A stretch of DNA of 64,000 nt from Peptoniphilus sp. ING2-D1G (GCA_000952975.1 LM997412.1:992001-1056000), one strand, 5' to 3'; positions 43,300 to 52,795 are shown, counted from the stretch's first letter. Numbers and translations are program-made. The notes: a model not told the origin generated them from the letters alone.

Positions 43300-43348
43300 A
43301 AAAACGTTCCTTTCTTATAAATTTATATCAATTTTGCTTTATACTACC

Positions 43349-44784
43349 TTAGTTCGAAACTTCTTCGGGGAAAAATTGAGCAAGTTGTTCTTTGGGCATC
43401 GGTTTTGTAAATTTACTGACTATTATTAAAACCAATCCTGAAGATATTGACCCGGGAAGAGCTGAATAAATCCCATAAGGCTGACCAAGTGCATACCAAA
43501 CATTTGCAACTACAAATCCCGTAATCATGGAAGCTAAAGCAGCAGCTGATGTTATTTTTTTGTTAAATGCACCTATTAATATTAACATTGCCATTGCGGA
43601 ACCCATTAGTGTTACAGCTCTTGCCTGTACAAATTGAATGACATCCGTCAATGTAAATGTAAGTATTACTCCTAATATACCTATTATAACAGTAATAGCT
43701 CTTGACATATTAAGTTCGGTCTTAGAAGTCATTTCAGGTCTGATGAACGTTCTCCACAAATCCCTTGTGAAAGTTGTACTTGCAAGCAAAAGAAGTGAAT
43801 CCGCAGTAGATATTATCGCTCCTATTACAGCTGCGAACATCAAACCTCCAACAACAGGATGAACAGTTTCCATAACCAACGCTCCGAAAATCATATCCTG
43901 TTTATCAAGTCCCGGCATTATAAGCATTCCTCCTATACCTACTATTAAAAGCGGTATATAAAATATTCCTATCATCAAAGCTGTGACAGCTTGACTCTTA
44001 GCCGCAGACTCAGGAGATGTTGCAGATAAAAATCTTCCTACAAATTGTGGCGCCCCAAAGTTACATATTCCCCAAGTAACAGTCCATCCTAGTGCTGTTA
44101 AAGGTGTTATGTTGCTTGAAAAAGCTTTTACATAATCCGGATTAATAGCTTGAACTCCCGTCATAAGTTCTCCAAATCCGCCAATTTGCATAAGATAACT
44201 TATTGCCATAGCCCAAACGCCTATAATTATAATATATGCGCAAATAGTATCTGTCCACGCAACAGCTTTCATTCCGCCAAGAGCAGTAAAAGCTACAAAT
44301 ATTACAAGGATTATAATACTTATAGTGACATCACTCCAAGATACAAAAGGTCTCATAACAGCTATTGAAGCTTTGATTTGAGCAGCCATTAATGTGATTG
44401 CTCCGATTAAAATAATAAAACATGCGAAAAGAGAATGTATTCTTCCGAATCTCTTATATATGTATTCCGGGACAGTTGTAAAACCGAAAGAACGCATTTT
44501 TTTGGCAACCCATATTGTACCAAGAATGAAGTAAGCAATGTTCCTGCAAAGTTCCACATCCCAGGCCAACCTTCAAGATAATAATACCCTAAATAACTAA
44601 CTATTGATGTCGCTGATACTATAGTTGCAAAATATGTACCGGACAAAGGAATTATGCCTAAGCTCTGATTAGCTACAACCCAGTCATCAGGATCCTTTAT
44701 TGTTCTTGAAACATATAAACCGAAAATAAACAATCCAACCATAAACGCAACAACTATAATAAAATAAATCATTGTATTAGACAT
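43349..44784 (-). pseudogene. Na+/solute symporter (SSS family) broken by a frameshift
   Basis: Two overlapping frames together encode one SSS transporter. The first starts at ATG 44784 and contains the family N-terminus up to GWPGMWNFAGTLLTSF; the second resumes with FILGTIWVAKKMRSFG and runs to 43349 through the helices and the C-terminus. Joining them needs one extra base near 44530-44545, so a 1-bp deletion is likely (about 478 residues when repaired). A 7-A run (44503-44497 on the minus strand) lies just downstream. It is the transporter of the hydantoin/allantoin-like operon. Mutation and sequencing error are both possible. Confidence 0.8.
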
Positions 44785-44803
44785 AGTTAAACCTCCTTAA
44801 AAA

Positions 44804-44896
44804 TTATTTTTTAATTATGTAAAGATAAATTGCAGGAAAAACACTTAAAAAAATATAAAATCCCCACGTTAAAATTAAACTTGTACTAGCTACCAT
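44804..44896 (-). CDS. 30-residue single-span membrane peptide before the symporter
   Basis: A strong AGGAGGTATATT site precedes ATG 44896, and the 30-codon frame ends 19 bp before the symporter gene. The peptide (MVASTSLILTWGFYIF, then a tail ending IKK) is one hydrophobic helix with a basic end. The site, position and composition resemble small accessory proteins encoded beside some SSS symporters; that match is from memory and unverified. It is too short for standard gene finding. Confidence 0.6.
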   Translation of the reverse strand: MVASTSLILTWGFYIFLSVFPAIYLYIIKK

Positions 44897-44994
44897 AATA
44901 TACCTCCTACTTAAATAAAATAAATTATGAAAACCTTTTACAATTAAATTATATCAAGACTTTTATTAATTGAATAATTCATAAAATTATTGTA

Positions 44995-45036
44995 TAATAT
45001 CTATAAATTAAATATTTATCTAATTTATAGATATTA
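44995..45036 (+). promoter_or_regulatory. 16-bp inverted repeat and -10 box before LysR gene
   Basis: TAATATCTATAAATTA (44995-45010) and its exact complement (45021-45036) flank a 10-bp spacer, 12 bp before the ATG. The left arm overlaps a TATAAT box (44993-44998), so the repeat covers the promoter and the leader. It fits an autoregulatory operator or a leader hairpin. Confidence 0.55.
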
Positions 45037-45048
45037 TAAGGTGAGTTT

Positions 45049-45948
45049 ATGGATTTATTTGATATAGAAATCTTTTTAGCAATAGTTGAAACAAAAAGCA
45101 TTACCGGTGCTTCAGAAAAGTTATTTTTATCACAGTCAACAGTATCATACAGAGTTGCTAAACTTGAGGAAAATTTACAAACAAAACTGATAAACAGACA
45201 GCAAGGTCAAAGAACTATAAGCTTGACTCCCAAGGGAGAAGAGTTTTTGACATTAGCTAAAAAAACCATTAACTTGAAAAAAGAGGTTGAAAATTGGAAA
45301 AACAACGATATCAATCAAACATTGAATATAGGTGCTGTAGACAGTCTAAATATATATATTTTGCCTCAGCTTTTTAAAGAATTTATAGAAAATAATCCGA
45401 AAACAAATTTAAGTATAAGTTCTCACTGGTCTTTGAGTATATGTGACTTAGTAGAATCAAATGATATAGATTTGGGACTTGTATCCAGATTGAAAGAATC
45501 TCAAGATTTAATAACTATACCCATGTTTAAAGAACAAATGGTTTTAATCAGCAGCTTCACTTCAAAATACAAAAATACCATCAGCCCTGCAATGTTAAAC
45601 TCAAATTATGAATTGAAATTGGATTGGGGCGAAGATTTTCAAATGTGGCATGACTATTGGTTCGGCACAAAAGCAAAAATACAATTAAAAGTAGATACTT
45701 CCGGATTGATATTCAGTTTACTCGATAGAGCCGAATCCTGGGCAATTGTGCCTTTAGGAGTTGCTTTATCTTACAATGAAACTAAAAAAATAAAAATATC
45801 TATTTTGAATAATCCTCCTCCGCAAAGAACTATTTATAAAATAAAAAATATTTTTACCCGACCCTCTATTCAAGAAAATCTTTCCATTTTTGAAGAATAT
45901 TTTGAAGAATTTATAATAAATAATGAAAAAGTAATTAGTCAAATTTAA
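45049..45948 (+). CDS. LysR-family regulator, divergent from the symporter operon
   Basis: This 299-residue protein has the N-terminal winged helix-turn-helix (SITGASEKLFLSQSTVSYRVA, residues about 16-36) and a LysR effector-binding domain beginning with LNIGAVDSLNIYILPQL near residue 92. It is divergent from the peptide-symporter-amidohydrolase operon with a 150-bp shared control region, the standard arrangement for a LysR regulator and its target. AAGGTGAG precedes the ATG. The inducer may be the cyclic ureide or its product, which is inference. Confidence 0.87.
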   Translation: MDLFDIEIFLAIVETKSITGASEKLFLSQSTVSYRVAKLEENLQTKLINRQQGQRTISLTPKGEEFLTLAKKTINLKKEVENWKNNDINQTLNIGAVDSLNIYILPQLFKEFIENNPKTNLSISSHWSLSICDLVESNDIDLGLVSRLKESQDLITIPMFKEQMVLISSFTSKYKNTISPAMLNSNYELKLDWGEDFQMWHDYWFGTKAKIQLKVDTSGLIFSLLDRAESWAIVPLGVALSYNETKKIKISILNNPPPQRTIYKIKNIFTRPSIQENLSIFEEYFEEFIINNEKVISQI

Positions 45949-46031
45949 TAAATGGTTTAATTTATATTTCAAAAAAATGCTTTAATAAAACAGAATATGG
46001 TATAATATTCTAAATAAAATTGAGGTTTTTT

Positions 46032-46670
46032 ATGAAAAGATTTATACAAATTACAATGTTTATAATAAGCGGTTATTTGTTATCTGCAGGAGTTGTTCTT
46101 ATGATTATTGCAGATATCGGCAGTACTGCTGTTTCAAGTTTTTTAAATCTCATACGTTTAGCATATGACGTTCCGATCGGCATTTCCATGTTTTTTCTTA
46201 ATGTGTTATTTCTGGTCGGCCAAATGTATCTTTTAAAAACTTTTTTTAATAAAATGCTTTTCTATCAATGCATTGCCGCTCTTATTAACAGTTTGTTTCT
46301 TGAACATGCAGCGGTATTTTTTTCTTTTATACATCAAGATACTTTCTTTTCAAAAATCCTTCTGCTGCTTATCGGATGTGTTTTGGTATCCCTCGGTACT
46401 TGCATGCTTGTTATTTCAAATTATATAATATTTCCTCCTGAGGGCTTTATGAATACTCTGAGCAAAGTTTTCAATAAAAAATTCGGAACAATCAGGTTGT
46501 TTTTTGATCTCACTTTTATAATTTTAGCAGTTGTATGGTCTCTTTTTATTTTCGGATATGTCAGAACTGTCGGCATAGGGACTTTAATTTCCGTAATATG
46601 CATAGGTCCCTTTACAAACTTATTTTTATCCATTTTTGAAAAAATGGGTATTGTCCCTATTAAAAATTGA
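46032..46670 (+). CDS. YczE/YitT-like membrane protein
   Basis: This 212-residue integral membrane protein has five or six hydrophobic segments and resembles the YczE/YyaS group (GYLLSAGVVLMIIADIGSTAVSSFLN near the N-terminus, then GTCMLVISNYIIFPPEGFMNTLSKVF). Members are of unknown or transporter-like function. ATG 46032 is preferred because GAGG lies six bases upstream; the TTG at 46020 is too close to it. It follows the LysR gene by 83 bp, with a short promoter-like stretch (TATAAT near 45999-46004) in between. Confidence 0.75.
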   Translation: MKRFIQITMFIISGYLLSAGVVLMIIADIGSTAVSSFLNLIRLAYDVPIGISMFFLNVLFLVGQMYLLKTFFNKMLFYQCIAALINSLFLEHAAVFFSFIHQDTFFSKILLLLIGCVLVSLGTCMLVISNYIIFPPEGFMNTLSKVFNKKFGTIRLFFDLTFIILAVVWSLFIFGYVRTVGIGTLISVICIGPFTNLFLSIFEKMGIVPIKN

Positions 46671-46697
46671 TTATTTCAATAAAAATATTATAAATAT

Positions 46698-46730
46698 AAA
46701 AAAAGGCGGTTTTTAAGCCGTCCTAATTTT
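46698..46730 (+). terminator. Terminator after the YczE-like gene
   Basis: GGCGGTT and AGCCGTC form a 7-bp stem with two wobble pairs, preceded by a run of A and followed by TAATTTTAC. It serves the converging membrane-protein and ZIP genes weakly. Confidence 0.4.
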
Positions 46731-46774
46731 ACTTTAAATTGTAATATATTTATTTTAAAAAATGGCAAATATCC

Positions 46775-47554
46775 TTATCCTAAAATTACATTTAATACCA
46801 TCATCATTGAAAAGCCCAAGCTGAAGGATAATATTCCTATGCTGGTATGCCCGTCATGTGATATTTCGGGAATTAATTCTTCTACTACTACATAAATCAT
46901 AGCTCCTGCTGCCATGGATAAAAGATAGGGTAGAGAGGGAAGGATCATTTCAGAAAGCAGTACTGTGATTACTGCTCCTATGGGTTCTACTATTCCGGAT
47001 AGTACTCCATACCAAAAGGATTTTACCTTACTTGTTCCCTGAGCTTTTATAGGTAGTGATACGATTGCTCCTTCAGGAAAATTTTGAAGAGCAATACCTA
47101 TGGAAAGAGCCAATGCATTTGCTAAAGATATGGATGTTTCTCCCGATAAATATCCTGCATATATTATCCCTATTGCCATACCTTCGGGAATATTGTGAAG
47201 AGTAACGGCAAGGGTGATCATAGTTGATCTGCTCAAATTGGTCTTTAGTCCTTCCTGCTCGTGGCTTAGCTCGTGAAAATGAGGTATCAAGTGGTCAAGG
47301 GCAAGAAGAAATAAAATCCCGATCCAAAACCCAACAACTGCAGGCACAAAGGCATATTTTCCAAGGTGTGCCGATTCTTCAAGTGCCGGGATTATCAAGC
47401 TGAAAAAAGATGCGGCTACCATCACTCCGGAAGCAAAACCGTTAAGTGCCTTTTTTACATTTTCACTTAATGCATCCTTTAAAAAAAATACCAAGGCCGC
47501 CCCTAAGGATGTGCCGATAAATGGAATTAGTATTCCTATAATCGCATTAAACAA
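46775..47554 (-). CDS. ZIP family metal transporter
   Basis: This 259-residue ZIP-family transporter has eight hydrophobic segments and imports Zn(II) or related divalent metals in its better-known relatives. The transport helices IV and V show LHNIPEGMAIG and LQNFPEGAI, carrying the His, Asn, Pro-Glu-Gly metal ligands. The cytosolic loop has HFHELSHEQ, a His-rich metal-binding stretch. The start is TTG 47554, where GGAGG lies five bases upstream; the ATG at 47596 lies before that site. Confidence 0.88.
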   Translation of the reverse strand: MFNAIIGILIPFIGTSLGAALVFFLKDALSENVKKALNGFASGVMVAASFFSLIIPALEESAHLGKYAFVPAVVGFWIGILFLLALDHLIPHFHELSHEQEGLKTNLSRSTMITLAVTLHNIPEGMAIGIIYAGYLSGETSISLANALALSIGIALQNFPEGAIVSLPIKAQGTSKVKSFWYGVLSGIVEPIGAVITVLLSEMILPSLPYLLSMAAGAMIYVVVEELIPEISHDGHTSIGILSFSLGFSMMMVLNVILG

Positions 47555-47675
47555 AATAACCTCCTGTAATATTTTATTTGAAATAATTATTTTCAATTGA
47601 GTATATGGTTTTATGTTGTTCTTATTAATTATACCTGATTTTTAAAAAAAATATCTCAAACTCAGAGTAAATATA

Positions 47676-47706
47676 AAAAAGATACACCAAAAAGGTATAT
47701 CTTTTT
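47676..47706 (-). terminator. Terminator after ftsH
   Basis: AAAGATA and TATCTTT arms flank an ACC/GGT core around five A residues (47678-47703), giving a U tract on the minus strand. It lies about 5 bp downstream of the ftsH stop. Confidence 0.7.
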
Positions 47707-47710
47707 ATAT

Positions 47711-49654
47711 TTATTCACTTTCAGAGGTTTCTATTTTGTCTTCTTTTTTATCTTGAACCGTCTCTTCAGATTTTATAATTTCTTTTGCTTCTTCTGAGAG
47801 ATCTTTTTTGTCTATTCTATCCTCAGGTGAATTTGAATCGTATCTGATTTCTCTGCTGTATATTTTTTCAAATTCTTCTCTGCCTATGGTTTCTTTTTCA
47901 AGCAAGGCGTCTGAAACGGCTATCAGCTTATCCATGTTTTCACTTAGTATTTTTTTCGCTTTAGCATAGGCTTCTTTTAAAAGTTTGGAAATTTCTTCAT
48001 CTATTTCAGCGGCTGTCTGTTCTGAATAATTTTTCGATCTTCCCAAATCTCTACCTATGAATACTTCCTCACTTCCTCCGTAATTTATCGTTCCGATTCT
48101 TTCACTCATTCCGTATTCTGTTACCATGGCTCTTGCGATGGCAGTTGCCCTTTCTATGTCATTATGAGCTCCTGTGGATATATCATCAAGCACCAGAGAT
48201 TCGGCTATTCTACCACCCAGTAAGGATACTAATTCATTTTCCATTTGGCCCTTGGTCATAAAATTCACATCGTCTTCCGGAATATATGCCGTGAATCCTC
48301 CTGCCATACCTCTGGGTATTATTGTTATCATGTGCACCGGATTGGTTCCCGGAAGGTTTTTAGAAACTACGGCATGCCCCGCTTCATGCACGGCGGTCAG
48401 CTTTCTTTCCTTTTCGGTTACTACCTTGGATTTTTTGGCAGGACCGGCTTGTACCTTGATAGAGGCTTCTTCTATATCTTCCATCTCAATTTTATCGCTA
48501 TTTCTTCTGGCAGCAAGTAGGGCTGCTTCATTCATTAAGTTTTCCAAATCTGCGGGTGTAAATCCCGGTGTTCTCTTTGCGATTACTTTAAAATCTATGT
48601 CGTCTCCGAGTTTTTTGTTTTTTGAATGAACTTGAAGTATTTCCTCTCTTCCCCTCACATCAGGCTTGCCTACAAATACTGTTCTATCAAAACGCCCCGG
48701 TCTTAACAATGCAGGATCTAAAATATCAGCTCTGTTTGTAGCTGCCATGACTATTACGCCTTCATTGTTTCCAAATCCATCCATTTCAACTAAAAGTTGG
48801 TTGAGAGTTTGTTCTCTTTCATCATGTCCTCCGCCAAGTCCTGCTCCACGCTTTCTGCCTACTGCGTCAATTTCATCTATAAATATTATGCAGGGTGCAT
48901 TTTTTTTAGCGGTTTCAAATAAATCTCTGACTCTTGATGCTCCTACTCCGACAAACATTTCAACAAAATCAGATCCGGACATTATAAAAAAAGGAACCTT
49001 TGCTTCTCCGGCAACTGCCTTTGAAAGATAAGTTTTCCCTGTTCCCGGGGGCCCTACAAGTAATACTCCCTTAGGAATTCTGGCTCCCATGTTTACAAAT
49101 TTCTTGGGACTTTTCAAAAAGTCTACAATTTCCGCCAACTCTTCTTTTTCTTCTTTAAGGCCTGCAACATCTGCAAAACTCACCAGGTTTTTTTCGTCTT
49201 GCTTTACAACTCTGGCTTTACTCTTCCCGAAGGAGCTCATTCTGGAACCGCCACTTTGAGATTGGTTCATGATGTAGTACCAAAATCCGACAAATATTAC
49301 AAGCATGAGTATTGTGGGTATCCACTCCATGTAAATCGGAGTTTCTTGATCAGGTAAACTCTTTACTTTTATATTATTATCTTCCATGGCAGTGGAAATA
49401 TATTTGTCATAAATATAAATTCTGGCTTCCTGTGGAATTACTGTAAAATATGTTTTTTCATCCTTTGTTTCAAATATTATTTCTCTTTCATCATAGGTGA
49501 TTTCAGTAATATTATCTTCATTGATGTAATTTATAAACTCGGTAACATCTACCTCCGGTATAGTTTCTGCAGGTGGGCTGAAAAATCTTAAGCCCAATAT
49601 AACAAGAACTATAAGAGAGAGATAGAGGCTTGCTCCGCTGATTCTCTTATTCAA
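47711..49654 (-). CDS. ftsH: ATP-dependent zinc metalloprotease FtsH
   Basis: FtsH is a membrane-anchored hexameric AAA+ protease that removes damaged membrane and regulatory proteins. The 647-residue protein has an N-terminal membrane helix (10-27), a second near 115, Walker A (GPPGTGKT), Walker B ([11 protein letters not shown]), the arginine-finger SRH region and the zinc motif HEAGH. The C-terminal tail is acidic. The TTG start at 49654 has GAGGAG nine bases upstream. It follows hpt and tilS as in Bacillus, so it is part of the same unit. Confidence 0.95.
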   Translation of the reverse strand: MNKRISGASLYLSLIVLVILGLRFFSPPAETIPEVDVTEFINYINEDNITEITYDEREIIFETKDEKTYFTVIPQEARIYIYDKYISTAMEDNNIKVKSLPDQETPIYMEWIPTILMLVIFVGFWYYIMNQSQSGGSRMSSFGKSKARVVKQDEKNLVSFADVAGLKEEKEELAEIVDFLKSPKKFVNMGARIPKGVLLVGPPGTGKTYLSKAVAGEAKVPFFIMSGSDFVEMFVGVGASRVRDLFETAKKNAPCIIFIDEIDAVGRKRGAGLGGGHDEREQTLNQLLVEMDGFGNNEGVIVMAATNRADILDPALLRPGRFDRTVFVGKPDVRGREEILQVHSKNKKLGDDIDFKVIAKRTPGFTPADLENLMNEAALLAARRNSDKIEMEDIEEASIKVQAGPAKKSKVVTEKERKLTAVHEAGHAVVSKNLPGTNPVHMITIIPRGMAGGFTAYIPEDDVNFMTKGQMENELVSLLGGRIAESLVLDDISTGAHNDIERATAIARAMVTEYGMSERIGTINYGGSEEVFIGRDLGRSKNYSEQTAAEIDEEISKLLKEAYAKAKKILSENMDKLIAVSDALLEKETIGREEFEKIYSREIRYDSNSPEDRIDKKDLSEEAKEIIKSEETVQDKKEDKIETSESE

Positions 49655-49707
49655 TAAACATCACTCCTCTTATAGATTATAGCATAGAAGGTCTATTTTA
49701 TGTTTTT

Positions 49708-50253
49708 TTATTTATATATTCGCTCATCCAGTATTCCTATATAGGGCAAATTTCTATATCGTTCGTTATAATCCATTCCGTATCCTATTACGAAATTATC
49801 TTCTATTTCAAAGCCCACATACTTCACGTTTATTTCCTTTTTTCTTCTAGCCGGTTTAGTCAAAAGAGTGCATACATTTAAGCTTTTTGCTCCTCTGCTC
49901 TTTAAGACTTCAATCAAATAGGAAAGAGTGAGTCCTGTGTCTATGATATCTTCGATTATCAATACGTCTTTTCCCTCTATTTTTATGCTCAAATCCTTTA
50001 ATATTCTGACTTCTCCTGTGGTAGTTGTTCCTTCATAACTTTTTACGTCCATAAAATCAATTACCACAGAATTTTTTATCTTGCGCACAAGATCTATCAT
50101 AAAAGGTATAGCGCCCTTTAATATTCCGATTGCCACTATTTCTCCATCATAATCTTCAGAAATTCTCTCCGCTAATTCTGAACATTTATTATCTAAATCT
50201 TCCTTAGTATAAAGTACTTCTTTAATATCGCTGATAACATCAAATTTTTCCAT
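49708..50253 (-). CDS. hpt: Hypoxanthine phosphoribosyltransferase
   Basis: This purine-salvage enzyme converts hypoxanthine or guanine with PRPP to IMP or GMP. The 181-residue protein has the PRPP motif VLIIEDIIDTGLTLSYL and the conserved SYEGTTTTGEV flexible loop. The VGFEIEDNFVIGYGMDYNERYRN end is typical. Its start lies inside the tilS end (14-bp overlap), the same order as tilS-hprT-ftsH in Bacillus. In Bacillus HprT also interacts with TilS and ftsH control, so the order may matter functionally. Confidence 0.94.
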   Translation of the reverse strand: MEKFDVISDIKEVLYTKEDLDNKCSELAERISEDYDGEIVAIGILKGAIPFMIDLVRKIKNSVVIDFMDVKSYEGTTTTGEVRILKDLSIKIEGKDVLIIEDIIDTGLTLSYLIEVLKSRGAKSLNVCTLLTKPARRKKEINVKYVGFEIEDNFVIGYGMDYNERYRNLPYIGILDERIYK

Positions 50254-51604
50254 CGGTATCCTCCATACATATATTGATTATATTTTTTGTATTTTTATCA
50301 ACTTTATAATTTTCACTCATTCTGTAGGGCGCTACCCATACTATCTCTTCATCATCGCATAATATAGGTGTTTTATCCCTAATATTCCTTGGGATTTTTT
50401 CATCTATAAAAAAATCCTTAAGCTTTTTTTTATTTTCCATGCCTATGGGCTTAAATCTATCGCCATTTTTTCTATATCTTATATATAAATTTCCCTTCAG
50501 TTTATCGGCATCTATAGAAATACAATTTCTTGAAACTTCATAATTAGAGTTGCTCTTTATAATGAATTCCCCGTAAGAAGTATTATTTATTCCTTCAATT
50601 AACATTTCCGATTCCATTGCCACATTTTTTGATTTTTCGTCTATGTATAAACTGTCATAGGACAAGACTAAATTAATATTATTTTTTAAAGTGATATTAA
50701 GTTTTGTACCGGAAGCTATAGCTTGAGCAATTTCATCTATATTGTTCATAAATATTCCGTGAATGCTCTTGAGTTGTTCTTTTAAAAAAGCCCTTACCAC
50801 TTCGCTGATAAAATATGAATTTTCATTTTTTAAAGCTTCGGTGTCCAGAGTATTGTTCTTGTAATGGTTTTTTAAATAATTGTCTACATTATCCTTCACA
50901 TAATTCATGTTTTTTTTGGATAATTCTGACAATCTCAAAAGAGAGTCCACGAAACCTTCGTTAAAATTATCTTCAATATATGGAATTACCTTTAACCTGA
51001 TTTTATTCCTGCCGTAAATATCCATGCTATTGGTTTCATCTTCCACATATTTTATATCATTTTTATATAGGTAATCTATTATTTCAGATCTCTTTACATT
51101 TAAAATAGGCCTAAATAAATCATTCTTCACATAATCCATCGCCGATAATCCATCGACCCCTGTTCCTCTGATAATTCTTTGAAAGACCGTCTCCGCTTGA
51201 TCGTTGGCATTGTGGGCAAGAAATATTTTTCCATTTTTACCCTTTAGTTTTCTAAAAAAAGAATATCTTAAGTATCGCCCCGCTTCTTCATCGGTCATCC
51301 CGTGTAAAGTGGCGTATTCATGCATGTCTACATGGGTCACATTGAATTCCAATCCCAGATTTTCACACAGATGTCTAACAAATTCCTCATCCCTTTTTGC
51401 TGTTTCTCTTATTCCATGATTTACATGAGCCACGCTTATGCAAAAATCTTCTTTTTCTCTATATAAATGCAAATTATGAAGCATAAAAATAGAATCTGCT
51501 CCTCCCGATACGGCAGCTATTATTTTGTCCCCTTTTTTTATCATATTATATTCTTTTATATTTTTAAAAAATTTTTCATTTATCACATTTATAGTATTAG
51601 TCAT
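50240..51604 (-). CDS. tilS: tRNA(Ile)-lysidine synthetase
   Basis: TilS converts C34 of tRNA-Ile(CAU) to lysidine so that it reads AUA instead of AUG. The 454-residue protein carries the PP-loop AAVSGGADS near residue 30, the NANDQAETV motif and a C-terminal TilS substrate-binding domain with KLKDFFIDEKIPR. It is essential in its relatives. It heads the tilS-hpt-ftsH unit and is preceded by a 140-bp gap holding a terminator and a separate inverted repeat. Confidence 0.93.
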   Translation of the reverse strand: MTNTINVINEKFFKNIKEYNMIKKGDKIIAAVSGGADSIFMLHNLHLYREKEDFCISVAHVNHGIRETAKRDEEFVRHLCENLGLEFNVTHVDMHEYATLHGMTDEEAGRYLRYSFFRKLKGKNGKIFLAHNANDQAETVFQRIIRGTGVDGLSAMDYVKNDLFRPILNVKRSEIIDYLYKNDIKYVEDETNSMDIYGRNKIRLKVIPYIEDNFNEGFVDSLLRLSELSKKNMNYVKDNVDNYLKNHYKNNTLDTEALKNENSYFISEVVRAFLKEQLKSIHGIFMNNIDEIAQAIASGTKLNITLKNNINLVLSYDSLYIDEKSKNVAMESEMLIEGINNTSYGEFIIKSNSNYEVSRNCISIDADKLKGNLYIRYRKNGDRFKPIGMENKKKLKDFFIDEKIPRNIRDKTPILCDDEEIVWVAPYRMSENYKVDKNTKNIINICMEDTDGKI

Positions 51605-51667
51605 AAATATCTCAGCTCACATAATCCTTTAACACCTATTTGTTCTTAAATGATAACCCCTGTCTTC

Positions 51668-51694
51668 CACAATGCTTCACATCTGGTGAAGCAT
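51668..51694 (-). promoter_or_regulatory. Inverted repeat upstream of tilS
   Basis: AATGCTTCAC (51670-51679) and GTGAAGCATT (51685-51694) form a strong hairpin with a short loop and no U tract. It lies between the yabR terminator and tilS; it could be an operator or a leader structure. Confidence 0.4.
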
Positions 51695-51708
51695 TATTGT
51701 ATAACAAT

Positions 51709-51741
51709 AAAAAATAAGGTCATCTCCGATGACCCTTTGTC
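51709..51741 (-). terminator. Terminator after yabR-like gene
   Basis: GGTCATC and GATGACC form a 7-bp GC-rich stem with a three-base loop, followed on the minus strand by TTATTTTTTATT. It lies just past the S1-domain gene stop. Confidence 0.8.
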
Positions 51742-51744
51742 TCT

Positions 51745-52152
51745 TTATTTTCTTGATCTACCCTTTGACATTTTTGAATTCTCTCTTGATCTTGCCTGTT
51801 CGAGCTTTTCATTGGAATCCTTAAGAAACTTGGAAAGCTTGTCTTCAAAGGTCATGTCCTTTTGTTCTTTTTCAAACTTTACTTCTTTTACTTCCCTGTT
51901 CTTTTTAGTTTCTTCCTTTGGCTGAGCTTGCTTAATAGACAGGGCAATTTTTCCGTGATCGTCAAGAGAAATTATCTTAACTTTTACATTTTGTCCCTTT
52001 TCCAAAACATCTGAAACATTTTGAACATATTTATCAGATATTTCCGAAATATGTACCAGTCCGCTTTTACCTTCGCCTAAATCAATAAAAGCTCCAAATT
52101 TCATCACATTGGATACAACTCCATCAACAATTTGGCCTATAGTTAATGCCAT
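51745..52152 (-). CDS. S1-domain RNA-binding protein (YabR-like)
   Basis: This 135-residue protein has one S1 domain (VDGVVSNVMKFGAFIDLGEG to HGKIALSIKQ) and a charged tail rich in Lys, Glu and Arg. YabR in Bacillus has the same form and neighbour (divIC); its RNA target is unknown. The start at 52152 follows GGGAGGATAATTTA; the longer frame from 52218 overlaps the divIC end and is rejected. It follows divIC by 34 bp and ends with a terminator. Confidence 0.85.
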   Translation of the reverse strand: MALTIGQIVDGVVSNVMKFGAFIDLGEGKSGLVHISEISDKYVQNVSDVLEKGQNVKVKIISLDDHGKIALSIKQAQPKEETKKNREVKEVKFEKEQKDMTFEDKLSKFLKDSNEKLEQARSRENSKMSKGRSRK

Positions 52153-52186
52153 TAAATTATCCTCCCTAAAAATTCTAGAAGTTATC

Positions 52187-52480
52187 TCAGTTATCCTTTT
52201 CCTTGTCTTTATCGACATACACTACTTCTCTGGGTTTAACCATGCCAAGATCTTCTCTTGCCACTTTTTCTATGAATTCAACAGAGTCAGAGTTGGATAT
52301 TTCCGATTCAAGCTCAGATATATCTTTTTTTAATTCATTGATTTTTTCTTGTTTTTTTGAAATTTCCGATAATTTTTCATTTCTAAGTGAAATATTAGTA
52401 CTGATAGTAAATGCTCCGTATGTCACGGAAAATAAAATTAAAATTGCAAAAATTAAAGGAAAGGGTTTGTTTTTTTTCAT
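52187..52480 (-). CDS. divIC: Septum formation initiator DivIC/FtsB
   Basis: This small bitopic protein is part of the cell division complex that links FtsL and DivIB/FtsQ. The 97-residue protein has one membrane helix (about 7-25) followed by a coiled coil (EKLSEISKKQEKINELKKDI) and the family C-terminus VEFIEKVAREDLGMVKP. I use ATG 52480 because GGAGG lies 8 bases upstream. It is 63 bp after the rqcP gene and 34 bp before the yabR-like gene, the Bacillus order minus yabP and yabQ. Confidence 0.88.
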   Translation of the reverse strand: MKKNKPFPLIFAILILFSVTYGAFTISTNISLRNEKLSEISKKQEKINELKKDISELESEISNSDSVEFIEKVAREDLGMVKPREVVYVDKDKEKDN

Positions 52481-52542
52481 GTCGATAACCTCCAAGTTAA
52501 TTATTACATTTAAAGGTCGATTTTTCAAGGTATATTTAAATT

Positions 52543-52782
52543 TTAATCGATTATTTTATATAAATTTGCCGCATCATTTTTGGCTGTCTGTTCTTTTATA
52601 TCCAGTATTTCATACTTATCAATTCTGCTCCCAAGGGCTATTTCAAGTATGTCACCAATCTTTACATCGTCTCCGGCTTTTGCAACTTTTCCGTTTATCT
52701 TTACTCTTCCGCCGTCACAGGCCTTTTTTGCTATGGGTCTTCTGATGATTATCCTTGAAACTTTCAAAAACTTATCTATTCT
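52543..52782 (-). CDS. rqcP: RqcP (YabO) S4-domain ribosome quality-control protein
   Basis: RqcP works with RqcH in adding C-terminal alanine tails to stalled nascent chains on the 50S subunit. The 79-residue protein is a single S4 domain, MRIDKFLKVSRIIIRRPIAK then GGRVKINGKVAKAGDDVK, with the conserved RIIIRR basic patch. The start at 52782 follows GGAG; the longer frame lies over the terminator hairpin upstream. It lies downstream of the HU gene, where a terminator spans its leader, so its expression may partly rely on read-through. RqcH is not in the window. Confidence 0.87.
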   Translation of the reverse strand, partial: RIDKFLKVSRIIIRRPIAKKACDGGRVKINGKVAKAGDDVKIGDILEIALGSRIDKYEILDIKEQTAKNDAANLYKIID

Positions 52783-52795
52783 CATAAATACTCCA

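Noticed and set aside
44485-44510. Programmed -1 frameshift at the 7-A run in the symporter
   Set aside because: A shift there would join SFLVQYGLPKK to KMRSFGF, giving a less natural helix than joining upstream at SF/ILGTIWVAKK, so a deletion upstream is favoured; it is kept as an alternative in the finding.
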